A DNA stretch of 5,614 nt from Candidatus Acidiferrales bacterium (lineage in GTDB: Bacteria > Acidobacteriota > Terriglobia > Acidiferrales > UBA7541), in assembly GCA_955651735.1 (NCBI GenBank), contig CATPAM010000008.1:1-5614 (forward strand). The letters run 5' to 3'. Made by a program: the position numbers and the translations under genes. Shown here one piece after another: positions 4,654 through 5,614 of the stretch; within the stretch, counting starts at the first letter, position 1, and every line of letters begins with the position of its first letter. The notes beneath the pieces were generated by a model, which was given only the letters and a program-made list of their open reading frames with translations, was not told where the DNA came from and searched no databases.

Positions 4654-5614
4654 TTAGTTGGGCCTAGCTGCCGCCGCAGTTGCACGATTGGTGCACAACG
4701 TCTCGACCTTTTCCATGGCTTTTAGCGTAACCTCGGGCACTTCTTTGATGTAGTGCTTTTGCGTCGTCGTCACGCTGGCGTGCCGCAGCAGGCCTTTCGC
4801 GGCCATTGCGTCTTTCTCGACGGCATTAACTAGCGTAGCGATTCCGCGCCGGAGCGAATACCAACCGTGCCATTGCAGACGGGCTACCGTGAGTATGGGT
4901 CGAACCGTGCGTTTGGCCAGATTGTCCAAGTTGAGGGGCTTTCCTACATGGTTGCGCAGAATCGGGCCAGCGTCTGGATTGCCATCGGCCACCCGTAGTT
5001 CAGTCAGAATAGAGCGGAGCGGTTCAATGACAGGAACGGGCTTGCTGCTCGCGGCTGTTTTTGGCTCAGTGCTGTAGGTGCGCCATATGGACTGTCGCAC
5101 GTTCAGCCACCTGCCGTCAAAATCTTCCCATCTCATGCCCCGAGCCTCTCCCGGCCGCAAACCTGCGAAGAACATCAACGCCACAGCCGCGCGTGCCTTT
5201 GTCTCGCCCTTCTTGGAGAGCGCGTCCATGATTGCCAGCACTTCGTCGGGTGTGGCCGCATGAGTTTCCTCAGGCATGGCTGCTTTCTTGGGGATCATCG
5301 CATCTTGTACAGGATTCACACCGTCAAGCACACCCTGGTTCTTAGCAAATGTGAACACAGTGCTCAAAAACGCTTTGAGGTGGCGAAGGGTTGAACGACT
5401 GAGTGCGTGCGTGCGTTGGATATCCGCCAGTGTATTCGCTGCGTCTACGGTGCGAAAATCACGCAGGATGATCTCTGATAGACGAGGGGCGAGATAGCTT
5501 TCCCACTGAGTCTTGTAAGCTGAGTAGGTCGAAGGTCTGCAATTTTCGCGTGCAAACGGCAGATAATAGCTCTCAACAAACTTCGCAACGGCCAGCGTGC
5601 TTTCGGGACTCCCC
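4654..5614 (-). CDS. Tyrosine recombinase / site-specific integrase (N terminus outside window)
   Basis: The frame ends in TAA at 4656-4654 and stays open to the right edge, giving 319 residues and no start codon that needs to be used; the full protein is probably about 370-420 aa. Counted from the window edge, residues about 8-103 form the SAM-like core-binding domain (AKFVESYYLPFARENCRPSTYSAYKTQWESYL... LRHLKAFLSTVFTFAKNQGVL). Residues about 118-300 form the catalytic domain: Arg153 in GLRPGEAR, a beta-hairpin Lys near 185 (EPKTAASSK), Arg255 in YSLRRG, His278 in LLRHASVTTTQ and the nucleophile Tyr288 in KHYIK. The HxxR motif has Tyr252 in place of His, a tolerated variant in the family. 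The enzyme would catalyse integration and excision of the element, with its C terminus next to the tRNA. A TTG at 5367 could be mistaken for a start but would cut off the DNA-binding domain. Confidence 0.93.
   Translation of the reverse strand, partial: GSPESTLAVAKFVESYYLPFARENCRPSTYSAYKTQWESYLAPRLSEIILRDFRTVDAANTLADIQRTHALSRSTLRHLKAFLSTVFTFAKNQGVLDGVNPVQDAMIPKKAAMPEETHAATPDEVLAIMDALSKKGETKARAAVALMFFAGLRPGEARGMRWEDFDGRWLNVRQSIWRTYSTEPKTAASSKPVPVIEPLRSILTELRVADGNPDAGPILRNHVGKPLNLDNLAKRTVRPILTVARLQWHGWYSLRRGIATLVNAVEKDAMAAKGLLRHASVTTTQKHYIKEVPEVTLKAMEKVETLCTNRATAAAARPN

Noticed and set aside
5365..5367. TTG at 5367 as the integrase start
   Set aside because: The frame continues open to the window edge and the upstream residues form a typical core-binding domain, so this would be a false truncation.

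Overview
The window looks like chromosomal DNA from a GC-rich bacterium. Gene content and protein style (MacB/LolD-type ABC ATPase, zinc-ribbon RDD membrane protein, small secreted proline-rich protein, seven-helix protein of unknown family) fit Acidobacteriota or a similar soil lineage. That taxonomic guess rests on impression only and could not be checked here.

Layout from left to right: (i) the 3' end of an ABC-transporter ATPase gene (1-254, + strand), followed by a weak terminator-like hairpin; (ii) a complete fold-type I PLP enzyme of the group II decarboxylase family (360-1751, +); (iii) converging on it with only 27 bp between stops, a zinc-ribbon/RDD membrane protein (1779-2765, -); (iv) a compact minus-strand cassette read 4243 to 2918: a 61-aa secreted peptide with an 11-residue proline-rich repeat, a 232-aa seven-helix membrane protein, and a 132-aa protein with one N-terminal membrane anchor. 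The last two genes overlap by one base (TAATG). A good sigma70-type promoter lies 34 bp upstream of the first gene, and a second candidate promoter and some possible RNA structure lie further up; (v) a 321-bp gene-free stretch holding those promoters and a separate promoter for (vi) a tRNA with anticodon CAU and encoded CCA (4565-4639, +); (vii) a tyrosine recombinase (4654-5614, -) whose stop codon is 14 bp from the tRNA 3' end. Its reading frame stays open to the right window edge, so the gene continues outside.

The tRNA/integrase junction has the standard look of a genomic island or prophage boundary: the tRNA 3' half would be the attachment site, with the mobile DNA extending rightwards. 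The left part would then be host chromosome. The least understood part is the 4243-2918 cassette, a promoter-driven set of a secreted repeat peptide plus two membrane proteins for which I recognise no family. No CRISPR array, rRNA or insertion sequence is visible.
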